This document shows positions 34,783-42,841 of a DNA stretch of 64,000 bases, in pieces. The notes under the pieces are model-generated. The model saw only the letters and a program-made list of their open reading frames with translations, was not told where the DNA came from and ran no database searches. Origin of the DNA: Streptomyces caelestis (GTDB lineage Bacteria; Actinomycetota; Actinomycetes; Streptomycetales; Streptomycetaceae); the NCBI RefSeq assembly GCF_001279005.1, contig NZ_LGCN01000210.1, positions 62,001-126,000 on the forward strand, in the 5' to 3' direction. A program made the position numbers and the translations under genes. Numbering within the stretch: the first letter of the stretch is position 1; each line of letters begins with the position of its first letter.

Positions 34783-35011
34783 GTCCAGCTACAGCGGCAG
34801 CACCGGCGGTGACTGCGTCGAGTGCACCGTCACCGGCAACGCCGCCTGGCGCACCTCCTCCTACAGCGGCCCCAACGGCGGCGAATGCGTCGAGGTCGCC
34901 CCCGCCTGCCCCACCGGCGCCGTCCCCGTCCGCGACAGCAAGAACCCCTCCGGTCCGGTCGTCACCGTCGGCGCCGGCGCCTGGCAGACGTTCGTCGACG
35001 GTCTGCGGTAG
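34742..35011 (+). CDS. DUF397 protein with duplicated N-terminal motif
   Basis: 89 residues. The DUF397 signature occurs twice: WRKSSYSGSTGGDCVE (about 12-27) and WRTSSYSGPNGGECVEVA (about 36-53). Then PVRDSKNPSGPVVTVG and the closing WQTFVDGLR occur once. A normal DUF397 protein is about 60-70 residues with one copy, so the N-terminal half is tandemly duplicated. In Streptomyces the DUF397 protein works with the upstream XRE regulator as partner or antitoxin-like modulator. Confidence 0.92.
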   Translation: METAPSPRNIQWRKSSYSGSTGGDCVECTVTGNAAWRTSSYSGPNGGECVEVAPACPTGAVPVRDSKNPSGPVVTVGAGAWQTFVDGLR

Positions 35012-35112
35012 CCGCGGGAGACGAGCGAGCCCTCCTGGACCAGAGCCTTATGTGACCGACGGGCGGCACGGGTGGCGTCCTGTCGGCCGGCGAAAAGGCG
35101 AGTCGACCCCGA

Positions 35113-35175
35113 AACTCAAGGAGCACTTCAGTCCCACGCGTTCCCTTCGCGTGAAACTGAAGTGCTCCTTGAGTT
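35113..35175. repeat. Long perfect inverted repeat of lower GC content between DUF397 and pirin genes
   Basis: AACTCAAGGAGCACTTCAGT (35113-35132) is perfectly inverted at 35156-35175, a 20-bp stem. The loop contains a second stem, CACGCG/CGCGTG (35135-35140 with 35147-35152). The arms are about 45% GC against more than 70% around them. It can terminate transcription from both sides, but the length and composition are unusual for a Streptomyces terminator. Confidence 0.72.
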
Positions 35176-35203
35176 GTGTGAGCTCATGCTCATCGGGTTC
35201 GCG

Positions 35204-35863
35204 TCAGCGCGCCGCCATCTCCCACAGCAGCAGCTCCGCCGGTGCGGTCGCGGCGACCGCCTCGACGTCCTTGGCGTCCGTGAGGCGGGCCGCGTCGCCC
35301 GGGCCCAGTTCCTCACCGGCCAGGAGGACCTCGCCGCGGACGACGTGGACGTACACGTACGCGGCGTCCGGCACCGCCGTCCGCTCCCCCGCAGCCATCC
35401 GCCGCACGTGGAGCGTCGCGCCCGCCTCCGGGAGGGCGTACGGGGTGGAGTCGGTCACGGCGCGGACGACCTCGTAGTGCGGGTCGCCGCCGGGCTCCAG
35501 CGGGGCCAGCCACATCTGGAGGAAGGTCAGAGGACGTTCGCCCGCGTTGCGTTCCACGTGGCGGACGCCGGACGCGGCGCTCAGGCGTTGCACGTCGCCG
35601 GGGCGGACCACCGTCTCCCGGCCCGTGGAGTCCCGGTGGGTCAGCTCGCCCTCCACCACCCAGGTCACGATCTCGGTGTGGCGGTGCGGGTGCTCGTCGA
35701 AGCCGGCGCCGGGGGCGAGGCGCTCCTCGTTGCAGGCGATCACCGCGCCGAAGCGGAGGTTGTCCGGGTCGTAGTGGGGGCCGAAGGAGAAGGCGTGCCG
35801 GGTCTCGATCCCGGCCGCCGGATCGCCGCCCCGATAGCGCTCCCGTGCCCGCCGTACGTCCAT
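35204..35863 (-). CDS. Pirin family protein (bicupin)
   Basis: 219 residues from ATG 35863. The first cupin has the pirin metal-ligand pattern: FDEHPHRHTEIVTWVVEGELTHRDS, giving three His and a Glu. The GDVQRLSAASGVRHVERN segment and LQMWLAPLEPG are conserved pirin features. The second cupin is shorter than usual, and the whole protein is slightly shorter than typical pirins (about 230-300). Pirins are iron-binding proteins with quercetinase or regulatory roles. The ATG follows a GTG with no clear ribosome binding site. Confidence 0.87.
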   Translation of the reverse strand: MDVRRARERYRGGDPAAGIETRHAFSFGPHYDPDNLRFGAVIACNEERLAPGAGFDEHPHRHTEIVTWVVEGELTHRDSTGRETVVRPGDVQRLSAASGVRHVERNAGERPLTFLQMWLAPLEPGGDPHYEVVRAVTDSTPYALPEAGATLHVRRMAAGERTAVPDAAYVYVHVVRGEVLLAGEELGPGDAARLTDAKDVEAVAATAPAELLLWEMAAR

Positions 35864-35924
35864 CACACGGTCCACCGTAGACCCGGCGACACGCGCGGCA
35901 GTACCGATAAGGCAGTCTTGTCCC

Positions 35925-37130
35925 GTGCCCGAACCCGAAACCAGCGCCCACCGAGCCGCAGCGCGCCCCGCCCATCCGCACGACGCGACGTTGAAGCGGC
36001 TGGAGAAGTCGTCCGGCAGCCTCGCCGCGCAGGCGATCACGCGGATGGACGAGACGCTGTCCTGGTACCGGGCCATGCCGCCGGAGAACCGTTCCTGGAT
36101 CGGTCTGGTCGCGCAGGCGGGCATCGCCGCGTTCACCGAGTGGTTCCGGCGCCCGGACGCCCCGCAGGCCATCTCCACCGACGTCTTCGGCACCGCGCCG
36201 CGCGAGCTGACCCGGGCGATCACGCTGCGGCAGACCGTGGAGATGGTGCGCACCACCATCGAGGTCATGGAGTCCGCCATCGACGAGGTGGCGGCGCCCG
36301 GCGACGAGAGCGTGCTGCGCGAGGCGCTGCTGGTGTACGCGCGGGAGATCGCCTTCGCCACGGCCCAGGTGTACGCCCAGGCCGCCGAGGCACGGGGTGC
36401 CTGGGACGCGCGGCTGGAGTCCCTGGTGGTGAACGCGGTGCTCAGCGGCGAGGCCGACGAGGGAGCCGTGTCGCGGGCCGCCGCCCTGGGCTGGAACTCG
36501 CCCGAGCACGTGTGCGTGGTGCTGGGCACCGCACCCGACGGGGACTCCGAGCTGACCGTGGAGGCCATCCGGCGCGCCGCCCGGCACGCCAAGCTCCAGG
36601 TGCTGACCGGGGTGCTCGGCGACCGGCTGGTGGTGATCGCGGGCGGCAGCGACAACCCGCTGGCCGTCGCGAAGTCGCTGATCGGGCCGTACGCGGCGGG
36701 GCCGGTGGTGGCGGGGCCCGTGGTGCCGGACCTGCTGGCCGCGACCCGGTCGGCGCAGGCCGCCGCGGCGGGCCTCAAGGCGTGTTCCGCCTGGCAGGAC
36801 GCCCCGCGCCCGGTACTGGCGGACGATCTGCTGCCGGAGCGGGCGATGGCCGGGGACCCCTCCGCCCGCGAGCAGTTGGTGGAGGAGATCTACAGACCGC
36901 TGGAGGAGGCCGGGGCCGCGCTGCTGGAGACGCTCAGTGTCTATCTCGAGCAGGCGAGCAGTCTCGAAGGCGCGGCGCGGATGCTGTTCGTTCACCCCAA
37001 CACCGTTCGTTACCGGCTCCGACGTGTGACTGACGTCACCGGATGGTCACCCTCCGATGTACGCTCTGCGTTCACGCTGCGGATCGCGCTGATCCTGGGG
37101 CGTCTGGCCGACGGCGATCTTCATCCCTAG
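35925..37130 (+). CDS. fasR: Fatty acid synthase regulator FasR (PucR-like HTH)
   Basis: 401 residues from GTG 35925. The C-terminal PucR-type HTH (about 330-390) includes ETLSVYLEQASSLEGAARMLFVHPNTVRYRLRRV, typical of the family. The central region (GGDEF-like PucR domain) is degenerate; the N-terminus is helical. Position directly upstream of fabD matches S. coelicolor FasR (SCO2386), which activates the fabD-fabH-acpP-fabF operon. The family and position agree. Confidence 0.93.
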   Translation: MPEPETSAHRAAARPAHPHDATLKRLEKSSGSLAAQAITRMDETLSWYRAMPPENRSWIGLVAQAGIAAFTEWFRRPDAPQAISTDVFGTAPRELTRAITLRQTVEMVRTTIEVMESAIDEVAAPGDESVLREALLVYAREIAFATAQVYAQAAEARGAWDARLESLVVNAVLSGEADEGAVSRAAALGWNSPEHVCVVLGTAPDGDSELTVEAIRRAARHAKLQVLTGVLGDRLVVIAGGSDNPLAVAKSLIGPYAAGPVVAGPVVPDLLAATRSAQAAAAGLKACSAWQDAPRPVLADDLLPERAMAGDPSAREQLVEEIYRPLEEAGAALLETLSVYLEQASSLEGAARMLFVHPNTVRYRLRRVTDVTGWSPSDVRSAFTLRIALILGRLADGDLHP

Positions 37131-37132
37131 CC

Positions 37133-37153
37133 TTTTGTCGGGGCCCCACAAAA
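37133..37153. promoter_or_regulatory. Inverted repeat TTTTGT...ACAAAA between fasR and fabD
   Basis: TTTTGT (37133-37138) and ACAAAA (37148-37153) are mirrored about GGGGCCCC, giving a 21-base near-perfect palindrome immediately after the fasR stop codon. It is a candidate FasR operator (established: FasR binds the fabD promoter), or the fasR terminator. The AT-rich arms in a GC-rich region support a protein site. Confidence 0.55.
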
Positions 37154-37219
37154 CCGCCTCCTGTTCTTCGTCCTTGTCCTCACGGGCGGCCGTGGCCGTC
37201 CCCAAGAGAGAGTGTGAGA

Positions 37220-38131
37220 GTGCTCGTACTCGTCGCTCCTGGCCAGGGTGCCCAGACTCCCGGCTTTCTGACTGAATGGCTCGACCTCCCCGGCGCCGGG
37301 GAGCGCGTCGCCGCGTGGTCCGACGCCATCGGACTCGACCTCGTCCACTACGGCACGAAGGCCGACGCGGACGCGATCCGTGACACGGCCGTCGCCCAGC
37401 CGCTGCTCGTCGCGGCCGGGCTGCTGTCCGCCTCCGCGCTCGGTGACGTGGCACCCGGTGCCGTCGCCGGTCACAGCGTCGGCGAGATCACCGCCGCCGC
37501 CTTCGCCGGTGTCCTGGACGACACCGCCGCGCTCTCGCTGGTCCGCAAGCGGGGTCTGGCCATGGCCGACGCCGCCGCGGTCACCGAGACCGGCATGGCG
37601 GCGCTGCTCGGCGGCGACCCCCAGGCGACCGTGGCGCACCTGAAGAAGCTGGGGCTGACCCCGGCGAACGTCAACGGGGCGGGCCAGATCGTCGCGGCCG
37701 GCACCAAGGAGCAGCTCGCCGCGCTGGAGGCGGACAAGCCCGAGGGCGTGCGCAAGGTCGTCGCGCTCAAGGTGGCCGGCGCCTTCCACACCCACCACAT
37801 GGGCCCCGCGGTCGACACGCTGGCGAAGGCCGCCGAGGCGCTGACGCCGGGCGACCCGAAGGTCGCCTACGTGTCGAACAAGGACGGCCGAGCGGTCGCG
37901 ACCGGCGCCGAGGTGCTGGAGCGCCTGGTCGGCCAGGTCGCCAACCCGGTCCGCTGGGACCTGTGCATGGAGACCTTCAAGGAGCTCGGCGTCACCGCCC
38001 TCCTGGAGGTCTGCCCCGGCGGCACCCTGACCGGTCTCGCCAAGCGCGCCCTGCCCGGTGTGAAGACGCTGGCCCTGAAGACCCCCGCCGACCTCGACGC
38101 GGCCCGCGAGCTCGTCGCCGAGCACGCCTGA
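37220..38131 (+). CDS. fabD: Malonyl-CoA:ACP acyltransferase
   Basis: 303 residues from the GTG at 37220 (VLVLVAPGQGAQTPGF; a GTG two codons earlier is possible). Catalytic Ser in AGHSVGEITAAAF, His in AGAFHTHHM, and the Gln of the N-terminal PGQGAQ are all present. It loads malonate onto ACP for fatty acid synthesis. The product closely resembles the structurally characterised S. coelicolor enzyme. First gene of the four-gene FAS II operon, downstream of fasR; 23 bases separate it from fabH. Confidence 0.97.
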   Translation: MLVLVAPGQGAQTPGFLTEWLDLPGAGERVAAWSDAIGLDLVHYGTKADADAIRDTAVAQPLLVAAGLLSASALGDVAPGAVAGHSVGEITAAAFAGVLDDTAALSLVRKRGLAMADAAAVTETGMAALLGGDPQATVAHLKKLGLTPANVNGAGQIVAAGTKEQLAALEADKPEGVRKVVALKVAGAFHTHHMGPAVDTLAKAAEALTPGDPKVAYVSNKDGRAVATGAEVLERLVGQVANPVRWDLCMETFKELGVTALLEVCPGGTLTGLAKRALPGVKTLALKTPADLDAARELVAEHA

Positions 38132-38154
38132 CGCCCTTTAAGGAGCCGACCCGC

Positions 38155-39186
38155 ATGGCGAAGATCAAGCCCAGCAAGGGCGCCCCGTACGCCCGCATCC
38201 TCGGCGTGGGCGGCTACCGGCCCACCCGGGTGGTGCCGAACGAGGTGATCCTGGAGACGATCGACTCGTCCGACGAGTGGATCCGCTCGCGCTCCGGCAT
38301 CGAGACCCGGCACTGGGCGTCTCCCGAGGAGACCGTCGCCGCGATGTCCGTCGAGGCGTCCGGCAAGGCGATCGCGGACGCCGGGATCGACGCCTCGCGG
38401 ATCGGCGCCGTGGTCGTCTCGACCGTCTCGCACTTCAGCCAGACCCCGGCCGTCGCGACCGAGATCGCCGACAGGCTGGGCACGGACAAGGCCGCCGCCT
38501 TCGACATCTCGGCCGGCTGCGCGGGCTTCGGCTACGGCCTGACGCTGGCCAAGGGCATGGTGGTGGAAGGTTCCGCCGAGTACGTGCTCGTCATCGGCGT
38601 GGAGCGGCTGAGCGACCTGACCGACCTGGAGGACCGGGCCACGGCCTTCCTGTTCGGCGACGGCGCGGGCGCGGTCGTGGTCGGCCCGTCCCAGGAGCCG
38701 GCGATCGGCCCGACCGTCTGGGGCTCCGAGGGGGACAAGTCGGAGACGATCAAGCAGACGGTCCCGTGGGACCGTTTCAGGATCGGCGACGTCTCCGAGC
38801 TGCCCCTCGACAGCGCGGGCAACGTCAAGTTCCCCGCGATCACGCAGGAGGGCCAGGCGGTGTTCCGCTGGGCCGTGTTCGAGATGGCGAAGGTCGCCCA
38901 GCAGGCGCTGGACGCGGCCGGGATCACCCCGGACGAACTGGACGTCTTCATCCCGCACCAGGCCAACGTGCGGATCATCGACTCGATGGTGAAGACCCTG
39001 AAACTGCCGGAGCACGTCACGGTCGCCCGTGACATCCGCACCACCGGCAACACCTCGGCCGCCTCGATCCCGCTCGCGATGGAGCGGCTCCTGGCGACCG
39101 GCGAGGCGAAGAGCGGCGACACCGCGCTCGTCATCGGCTTCGGGGCGGGTCTCGTCTACGCCGCTACGGTCGTTACCCTCCCTTAG
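38155..39186 (+). CDS. fabH: 3-oxoacyl-ACP synthase III
   Basis: 343 residues. Catalytic Cys in DISAGCAGFGYG, His in IPHQANVRI and Asn in TTGNTSAAS. It condenses an acyl-CoA starter with malonyl-ACP; in Streptomyces it takes branched starters. AAGGAG lies nine bases before the ATG. The middle and C-terminal thiolase-fold blocks (FLFGDGAGAVVV, VFRWAVFEMAKVAQ) are intact. Second gene of the FAS II operon. Confidence 0.97.
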   Translation: MAKIKPSKGAPYARILGVGGYRPTRVVPNEVILETIDSSDEWIRSRSGIETRHWASPEETVAAMSVEASGKAIADAGIDASRIGAVVVSTVSHFSQTPAVATEIADRLGTDKAAAFDISAGCAGFGYGLTLAKGMVVEGSAEYVLVIGVERLSDLTDLEDRATAFLFGDGAGAVVVGPSQEPAIGPTVWGSEGDKSETIKQTVPWDRFRIGDVSELPLDSAGNVKFPAITQEGQAVFRWAVFEMAKVAQQALDAAGITPDELDVFIPHQANVRIIDSMVKTLKLPEHVTVARDIRTTGNTSAASIPLAMERLLATGEAKSGDTALVIGFGAGLVYAATVVTLP

Positions 39187-39266
39187 GCACTCCGTGCCGG
39201 ATCATGCGTCCGGCACGCGAGGAACCACCGTCACATCCTCTGGAATCACAACGAAGGAGCGCCACC

Positions 39267-39515
39267 ATGGCCGCCACTCAGGAAGAGATCGTCGCCGGTC
39301 TCGCGGAGATCGTGAACGAGATCGCCGGCATCCCGGTTGAGGACGTCCAGCTGGACAAGTCCTTCACCGACGACCTGGACGTCGACTCGCTGTCCATGGT
39401 CGAGGTCGTCGTCGCCGCCGAAGAGCGCTTCGACGTCAAGATCCCGGACGACGACGTCAAGAACCTCAAGACGGTCGGCGACGCGACCGACTACATCCTC
39501 AAGCACCAGGCCTGA
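39267..39515 (+). CDS. acpP: Acyl carrier protein
   Basis: 82 residues, very acidic. The phosphopantetheine attachment Ser is in DLDVDSLSMVEVV. The surrounding helices match the primary-metabolism ACP of Streptomyces (EERFDVKIPDDDVKNLKTVGDA). GAAGGAG precedes the ATG by seven bases. Third gene of the operon, followed by two hairpins before fabF. Confidence 0.97.
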   Translation: MAATQEEIVAGLAEIVNEIAGIPVEDVQLDKSFTDDLDVDSLSMVEVVVAAEERFDVKIPDDDVKNLKTVGDATDYILKHQA

Positions 39516-39523
39516 GCCCTGCC

Positions 39524-39573
39524 GGGCCTCCCGTCCCTACGGGAGGCCCGGGGGCCGGGGCTCCCGGCCCCCG
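39524..39573 (+). terminator. Two consecutive hairpins between acpP and fabF
   Basis: GGGCCTCCCGT (39524-39534) pairs with ACGGGAGGCCC (39539-39549); a second GC-only stem CGGGGGCCGGG/CCCGGCCCCCG follows to about 39573. There is no T tract. They may stop some transcripts after acpP or protect the acpP 3' end, giving ACP in excess of FabF. Confidence 0.68.
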
Positions 39574-39629
39574 CCACCCGGCGGTGGCGCCGTACGAATC
39601 CTCGTAGATCCGTTGGAGAGAGCATTCCG

Positions 39630-40901
39630 ATGAGCCCGACCAATCGCACCGTGGTCGTCACCGGTATCGGCGCAACCACACCGCTGGGTGGCGACGCAGC
39701 CTCGACCTGGGAGGGCCTGGTCGCCGGACGTTCCGGCGTCAAGCCCCTCACGGAGGAGTGGGCCGCCGAGCAGGCGGTCCGTATCGCGGCCCGGGTGGCC
39801 GTGGAGCCCACCGAGGTCATCCCCCGGCCGCAGGCCCGCCGTCTGGACCGCTCGGCGCAGTTCGCGCTGATCGCGGCCAAGGGGGCGTGGGCCGACGCCG
39901 GCTTCGAAGCCAGGGCGGGCGAGGACCCGAACGTCGACCCCGACCGGCTGGGCGCGGTCATCGCCTCCGGCATCGGCGGTGTGACGACCCTGCTGGACCA
40001 GCACGACGTGCTGAAGGAGAAGGGCGTACGCCGGGTCTCCCCGCACACCGTCCCCATGCTGATGCCGAACGGCCCGTCCGCGAACGTGGGTCTCGCGGTG
40101 GGCGCCCGCGCCGGTGTGCACACCCCGGTCTCCGCGTGCGCGTCGGGCGCCGAGGCCATCGGCTACGCCATCGAGATGATCCGCACCGGCCGTGCCGACG
40201 TCGTCGTCGCGGGCGGCACGGAGGCGGCGATCCACCCGCTGCCGATCGCCGCGTTCGGCAACATGATGGCGATGTCCAAGAACAACGACGACCCCGAGGG
40301 CGCGTCGCGTCCCTACGACGTGGCCCGTGACGGCTTCGTCATGGGCGAGGGCGCGGGCGTGGTCGTGCTGGAGTCCGCCGAGCACGCCGCCGCGCGGGGC
40401 GCCCGCGTGTACGCGGAGGCGGTCGGTCAGGGCATCTCGGCCGACGCGCACGACATCGTGCAGCCGGAGCCGGAGGGGCGGGGCATCTCGAAGGCCCTGC
40501 GGAACCTGCTGGAGCGGACGGACCTCGATCCGGCGGAGATCGTGCACGTCAACGCGCACGCGACGTCCACGCCGGCCGGTGACATCGCGGAGCTGAAGGC
40601 TCTGCGGAAGGTGTTCGGGGACGACGCGGACCACTTCGCGGTCTCCGCGACGAAGTCGATGACGGGTCATCTGCTGGGCGGGGCGGGCGGGGTGGAGTCG
40701 GTGGCCACCGTGCTCGCGCTGTACCACCGGGTGGCTCCGCCGACCATCAACGTCGAGAACCTCGACCCGGAGGCGGAGGCGACCGCGGACGTGGTGCGCG
40801 GTGAGGCGCGGAAGTTGCCCGTGGACGGGCGGATCGCCGCGTTGAACGACTCGTTCGGGTTCGGCGGGCACAACGTGGTGCTGGCGTTCCGGTCCGTGTG
40901 A
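39630..40901 (+). CDS. fabF: 3-oxoacyl-ACP synthase II
   Basis: 423 residues. Catalytic Cys in TPVSACASGAEAIGYA, His in VNAHATSTPAGD and in KSMTGHLLGGAGGVES; the closing FGFGGHNVVLAF is the family's GFGG loop. It elongates acyl-ACP with malonyl-ACP. Fourth gene of the FAS II operon. TTGGAGAGAG precedes the ATG. Confidence 0.97.
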   Translation: MSPTNRTVVVTGIGATTPLGGDAASTWEGLVAGRSGVKPLTEEWAAEQAVRIAARVAVEPTEVIPRPQARRLDRSAQFALIAAKGAWADAGFEARAGEDPNVDPDRLGAVIASGIGGVTTLLDQHDVLKEKGVRRVSPHTVPMLMPNGPSANVGLAVGARAGVHTPVSACASGAEAIGYAIEMIRTGRADVVVAGGTEAAIHPLPIAAFGNMMAMSKNNDDPEGASRPYDVARDGFVMGEGAGVVVLESAEHAAARGARVYAEAVGQGISADAHDIVQPEPEGRGISKALRNLLERTDLDPAEIVHVNAHATSTPAGDIAELKALRKVFGDDADHFAVSATKSMTGHLLGGAGGVESVATVLALYHRVAPPTINVENLDPEAEATADVVRGEARKLPVDGRIAALNDSFGFGGHNVVLAFRSV

Positions 40902-41024
40902 CGGGCGTCGGCTGCGGTGTGAAGGGCTCCTGCCTTCGGGTGGGGGCCCTTCGCCGTGTGCGGCCGCTGTGGGGTGTCCGGGGAGGTTTTCCTCGCCCCC
41001 GCCGCCCCTGCCCGTCCCGTCCTC

Positions 41025-41041
41025 AAGGGGCTTCGCCCCTT
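41025..41041 (+). terminator. Terminator hairpin after fabF
   Basis: AAGGGGC (41025-41031) and GCCCCTT (41035-41041) form a 7-bp stem with a TTC loop. A looser stem, AAGGGC/GCCCTT, lies nearer the fabF stop at about 40921-40950. Confidence 0.6.
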
Positions 41042-41075
41042 CGACCCCGGGGGGAGGCCGGTCGGGTGCGGGGCC

Positions 41076-41133
41076 GCTGTGGCTTGTCGCGCCCGCGCGG
41101 CGGAGCCGCAGGTCGACACAGGCCCGCGGCCCT
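41076..41133. repeat. Dispersed Streptomyces intergenic repeat, copy 2
   Basis: Begins GCTGTGGCTTGTCGCGCCCG and ends GCCCGCGGCCCTT; the counterpart of 30743-30800. It lies between fabF and the convergent DUF3145 gene, again in a gap where two genes end. Confidence 0.75.
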
Positions 41134-41183
41134 TCCAAGGGCGGTCGGGCGGGACCGGGCGCGTGTCCCCTGCGGGGCTCTGC

Positions 41184-41678
41184 TCAGACCACCTGGTGGA
41201 GCCAGCGGACCGGGGCGCCCTCTCCTGCGTGGCGGAAGGGTTCCAGTTCGTCGTCCCAGGGCTTGCCGAGGAGTTTGGCGATTTCCGATTCGAGGTCGGT
41301 CTCCTCGGTCCGGGAGCGGACCAGGGCGGCGCGCAGGCGGTCCTCGGGGACGAGGATGTCGCCGTGGATGCCGGTGACGGCGTGGAAGATGCCCAGGCCG
41401 GGGGTGCAGCTGTAGCGCTCGCCCTCGGCGGTGGGGCAGGGCTCGGAGGTGACCTCGAAGCGCAGCATCTGCCAGCCGCGCAGCGCCGAGGCGAGCTGGG
41501 AGGCGGTGCCGGCCTGGCCCTGCCAGGAGAACTCCGAGCGCCAGGTGCCGGGGGCGGCGGGCTGGCGGATCCAGTCCAGGCTGACGCGCGTGCCGAGCAC
41601 CCCGGCGATGGCCCACTCGACGTGCGGGCACAACGCGCGCGGCGCGGAGTGCACGTACAGAACTCCACGGGTCGTCAC
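41184..41678 (-). CDS. DUF3145 family protein
   Basis: 164 residues from GTG 41678, preceded by GGAGG. The body (TRGVLYVHSAPRALCPHVEWAIAGVLG, WRSEFSWQGQAGTASQLASALRGW, RYSCTPGLGIFHAVTGIHGDI) matches the actinobacterial DUF3145 family, located next to fabF in S. coelicolor (SCO2391). Its function is not known. It is convergent with the FAS operon. Confidence 0.9.
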   Translation of the reverse strand: MTTRGVLYVHSAPRALCPHVEWAIAGVLGTRVSLDWIRQPAAPGTWRSEFSWQGQAGTASQLASALRGWQMLRFEVTSEPCPTAEGERYSCTPGLGIFHAVTGIHGDILVPEDRLRAALVRSRTEETDLESEIAKLLGKPWDDELEPFRHAGEGAPVRWLHQVV

Positions 41679-41914
41679 CGGAACCTCCGGGCTGAGCGGG
41701 TCGTCTTGGAACGGACGGAACGGCCGCGGCCCGGGCGGACCACGTTGATGGCGAGGCTACCGTGCGACGGCGCAAGGAGTGTGACGTACCGTCGGTCCCG
41801 GTGCCGGGAAACGTGCGTCATTCACCCGGCAGGACGCCTGTACGGGCGGGGCGGGAACCCCCGTGCGTTGTGACGGGTGGGACCGACGGACCACGACACG
41901 CCGGGAGGCGACGG

Positions 41915-42826
41915 ATGGAGCAGGGGACGCGGAGGCGCGGGCGCCCTTCACGGGCCGTGCTCGCCGTGGTGGCGGCCGCCGCGCTGGGCGTGGCCGGCTG
42001 CGACGCGGTCGGCGGCGGCTCCCCCGCCCCGTCCGGTGCGGCGGCGCGGCAGGAGCGGCCGTCCCCGAAGCCCACGCCCGTGTGGGACACCGGCCCGGAC
42101 TCGGTCGCCGCCGTGGGGGACTCCATCACGCGCGGCTTCGACGCGTGCGCGGTGCTGACGGACTGCCCCGAGGTGTCGTGGGCGACGGGCACCAGCGAGG
42201 AGGTCGACAGCCTCGCCGTACGGCTGCTGGGGCGGGCGGGGGCGGCCGAGCGGAGCTGGAACCACTCGGTGACCGGGGCCCGGATGGCGGATCTGCCGGG
42301 GCAGATGGAGCGGGCGGTGCGGCGGAGCCCGGAGCTGGTGGCGGTGATGGCCGGGGCGAACGACGCCTGCCGGGAGACCACGTCGGCGATGACTCCGGTG
42401 GCGGACTTCCGTGCCGACTTCGAGGAGGCGATGCGCACGCTGCGCCGGGCGCTGCCCAAGGCGCAGGTGTACGTGGCGAGCGTGCCGGACCTGAAGCGGC
42501 TCTGGTCGCAGGGGCGCACCAGTCCGCTGGGCAAGCAGGTGTGGAAGCTCGGCATCTGCCCGTCGATGCTGGGCGACGCGGACGCCCTGGACGCGGCGGC
42601 GACGCTGCGGCGCGAGACGGTGCGGAAACGGGTGGAGGACTACAACGAGGTGCTGGAGGAGGTCTGCGCCGAGGACCGCCGCTGCCGCTTCGACGGCGGC
42701 GCGGTGTACGAGTACCGGTTCGGCACCGAGCAGCTGAGCCCCTGGGACTGGTTCCACCCCAGTGTGGACGGGCAGGCCGAGCTGGCCGAGATCGCGTACC
42801 GGACGGTCACGGCGAAGCGGCCGTGA
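41915..42826 (+). CDS. SGNH/GDSL hydrolase lipoprotein
   Basis: 303 residues from ATG 41915, with GGGAGGCG upstream. The signal segment AVLAVVAAAALGVAGC ends in a lipobox (V-A-G-C). SGNH blocks: AVGDSITRGFD (catalytic Ser), the Gly of TGARMADL, VMAGANDAC (Gly/Asn), and WDWFHPSVDGQAEL (Asp-x-x-His). It is an extracellular, lipid-anchored esterase or lipase of unknown substrate. The region between the lipobox and the first block is Pro/Ser-rich. Confidence 0.88.
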   Translation: MEQGTRRRGRPSRAVLAVVAAAALGVAGCDAVGGGSPAPSGAAARQERPSPKPTPVWDTGPDSVAAVGDSITRGFDACAVLTDCPEVSWATGTSEEVDSLAVRLLGRAGAAERSWNHSVTGARMADLPGQMERAVRRSPELVAVMAGANDACRETTSAMTPVADFRADFEEAMRTLRRALPKAQVYVASVPDLKRLWSQGRTSPLGKQVWKLGICPSMLGDADALDAAATLRRETVRKRVEDYNEVLEEVCAEDRRCRFDGGAVYEYRFGTEQLSPWDWFHPSVDGQAELAEIAYRTVTAKRP

Positions 42827-42841
42827 CCTATTGTTCCGCAC

